A stretch of DNA of 51,100 bases, from the NCBI GenBank assembly GCA_024398105.1, contig JAKSJP010000018.1, positions 1 to 51,100 of the forward strand, read 5' to 3'. Positions within the stretch are counted from its first letter, which is position 1. Each line of letters starts with the position of its first letter. This document shows, one piece after another, positions 51,044-51,100 of this stretch. A program made the translations under genes and the position numbers. A model generated the notes under the pieces. It saw nothing but the letters and a program-made list of their open reading frames with translations. It was not told the DNA's origin and did not search any database. This DNA is from Bacteroidales bacterium. Its GTDB lineage: Bacteria; Bacteroidota; Bacteroidia; Bacteroidales; UBA932.

Positions 51044-51100
51044 ATATAACAATAGTTCGTTAATTTTATAAATATTACGCCACGGCGCGAACGCCGTAGA

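Overview
The window looks like a chromosomal segment of a Bacteroidales bacterium (phylum Bacteroidota). Evidence: repeated TAnnTTTG-type -7 promoter elements, near-absence of Shine-Dalgarno sequences, many short-signal lipoproteins, and a large set of fimbrillin-like (Mfa1/FimA-clan) surface proteins with DUF3575 and DUF5119 partners. Base composition is near 50% GC. I cannot name a genus from the sequence alone.

Left part (1-23 kb) is a mosaic of short transcription units: a GH95-type glycosidase (-), an XRE/PIN toxin-antitoxin pair (+), an isolated fimbrillin-like lipoprotein preceded by a 52-codon micro-ORF (-), a CPBP membrane protease (+), a porin / membrane-protein / small-protein run (-), an iron alcohol dehydrogenase (+), an HD protein (-), a copper efflux ATPase plus copper chaperone (+), a DUF362 lipoprotein and an EamA transporter (+), a REP-associated tyrosine transposase (RAYT) flanked by its probable repeats, a guanine/xanthine salvage cluster (guanine deaminase divergent from xanthine phosphoribosyltransferase and xanthine permease), a LysE exporter, a small secreted protein, a GNAT acetyltransferase and an HMGL-like aldolase.

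A repeat-rich gene-free stretch (22,982-23,784) with tandem hairpins, a second tandem array and nested inverted repeats separates this from the right part.

Right part (23,785-50,557) is one apparent operon of 14 co-oriented genes with gaps of at most about 47 bp: a DUF3575/OmpA-like outer-membrane protein, a DUF5119 lipoprotein and twelve fimbrillin-like lipoproteins. Four central members carry two tandem fimbrillin domains; several distal members carry C-terminal beta-helix/GLUG-like regions. Every member has a Thr-Lys (once Ser-Lys in the isolated gene) motif about 27-35 residues after the lipid cysteine, where type V pilins are proteolytically matured. I infer a large multi-subunit surface fibre with several candidate tip adhesins. 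A convergent small secreted protein closes the window.

Non-coding signals that stand out: a 9-mer GGTACCATG (often 13-mer GGTACCATGNWCC) present 14 times at 12 loci, two 108-bp palindromic elements with an invariant stem, two candidate small RNAs, and the RAYT/REP cluster.
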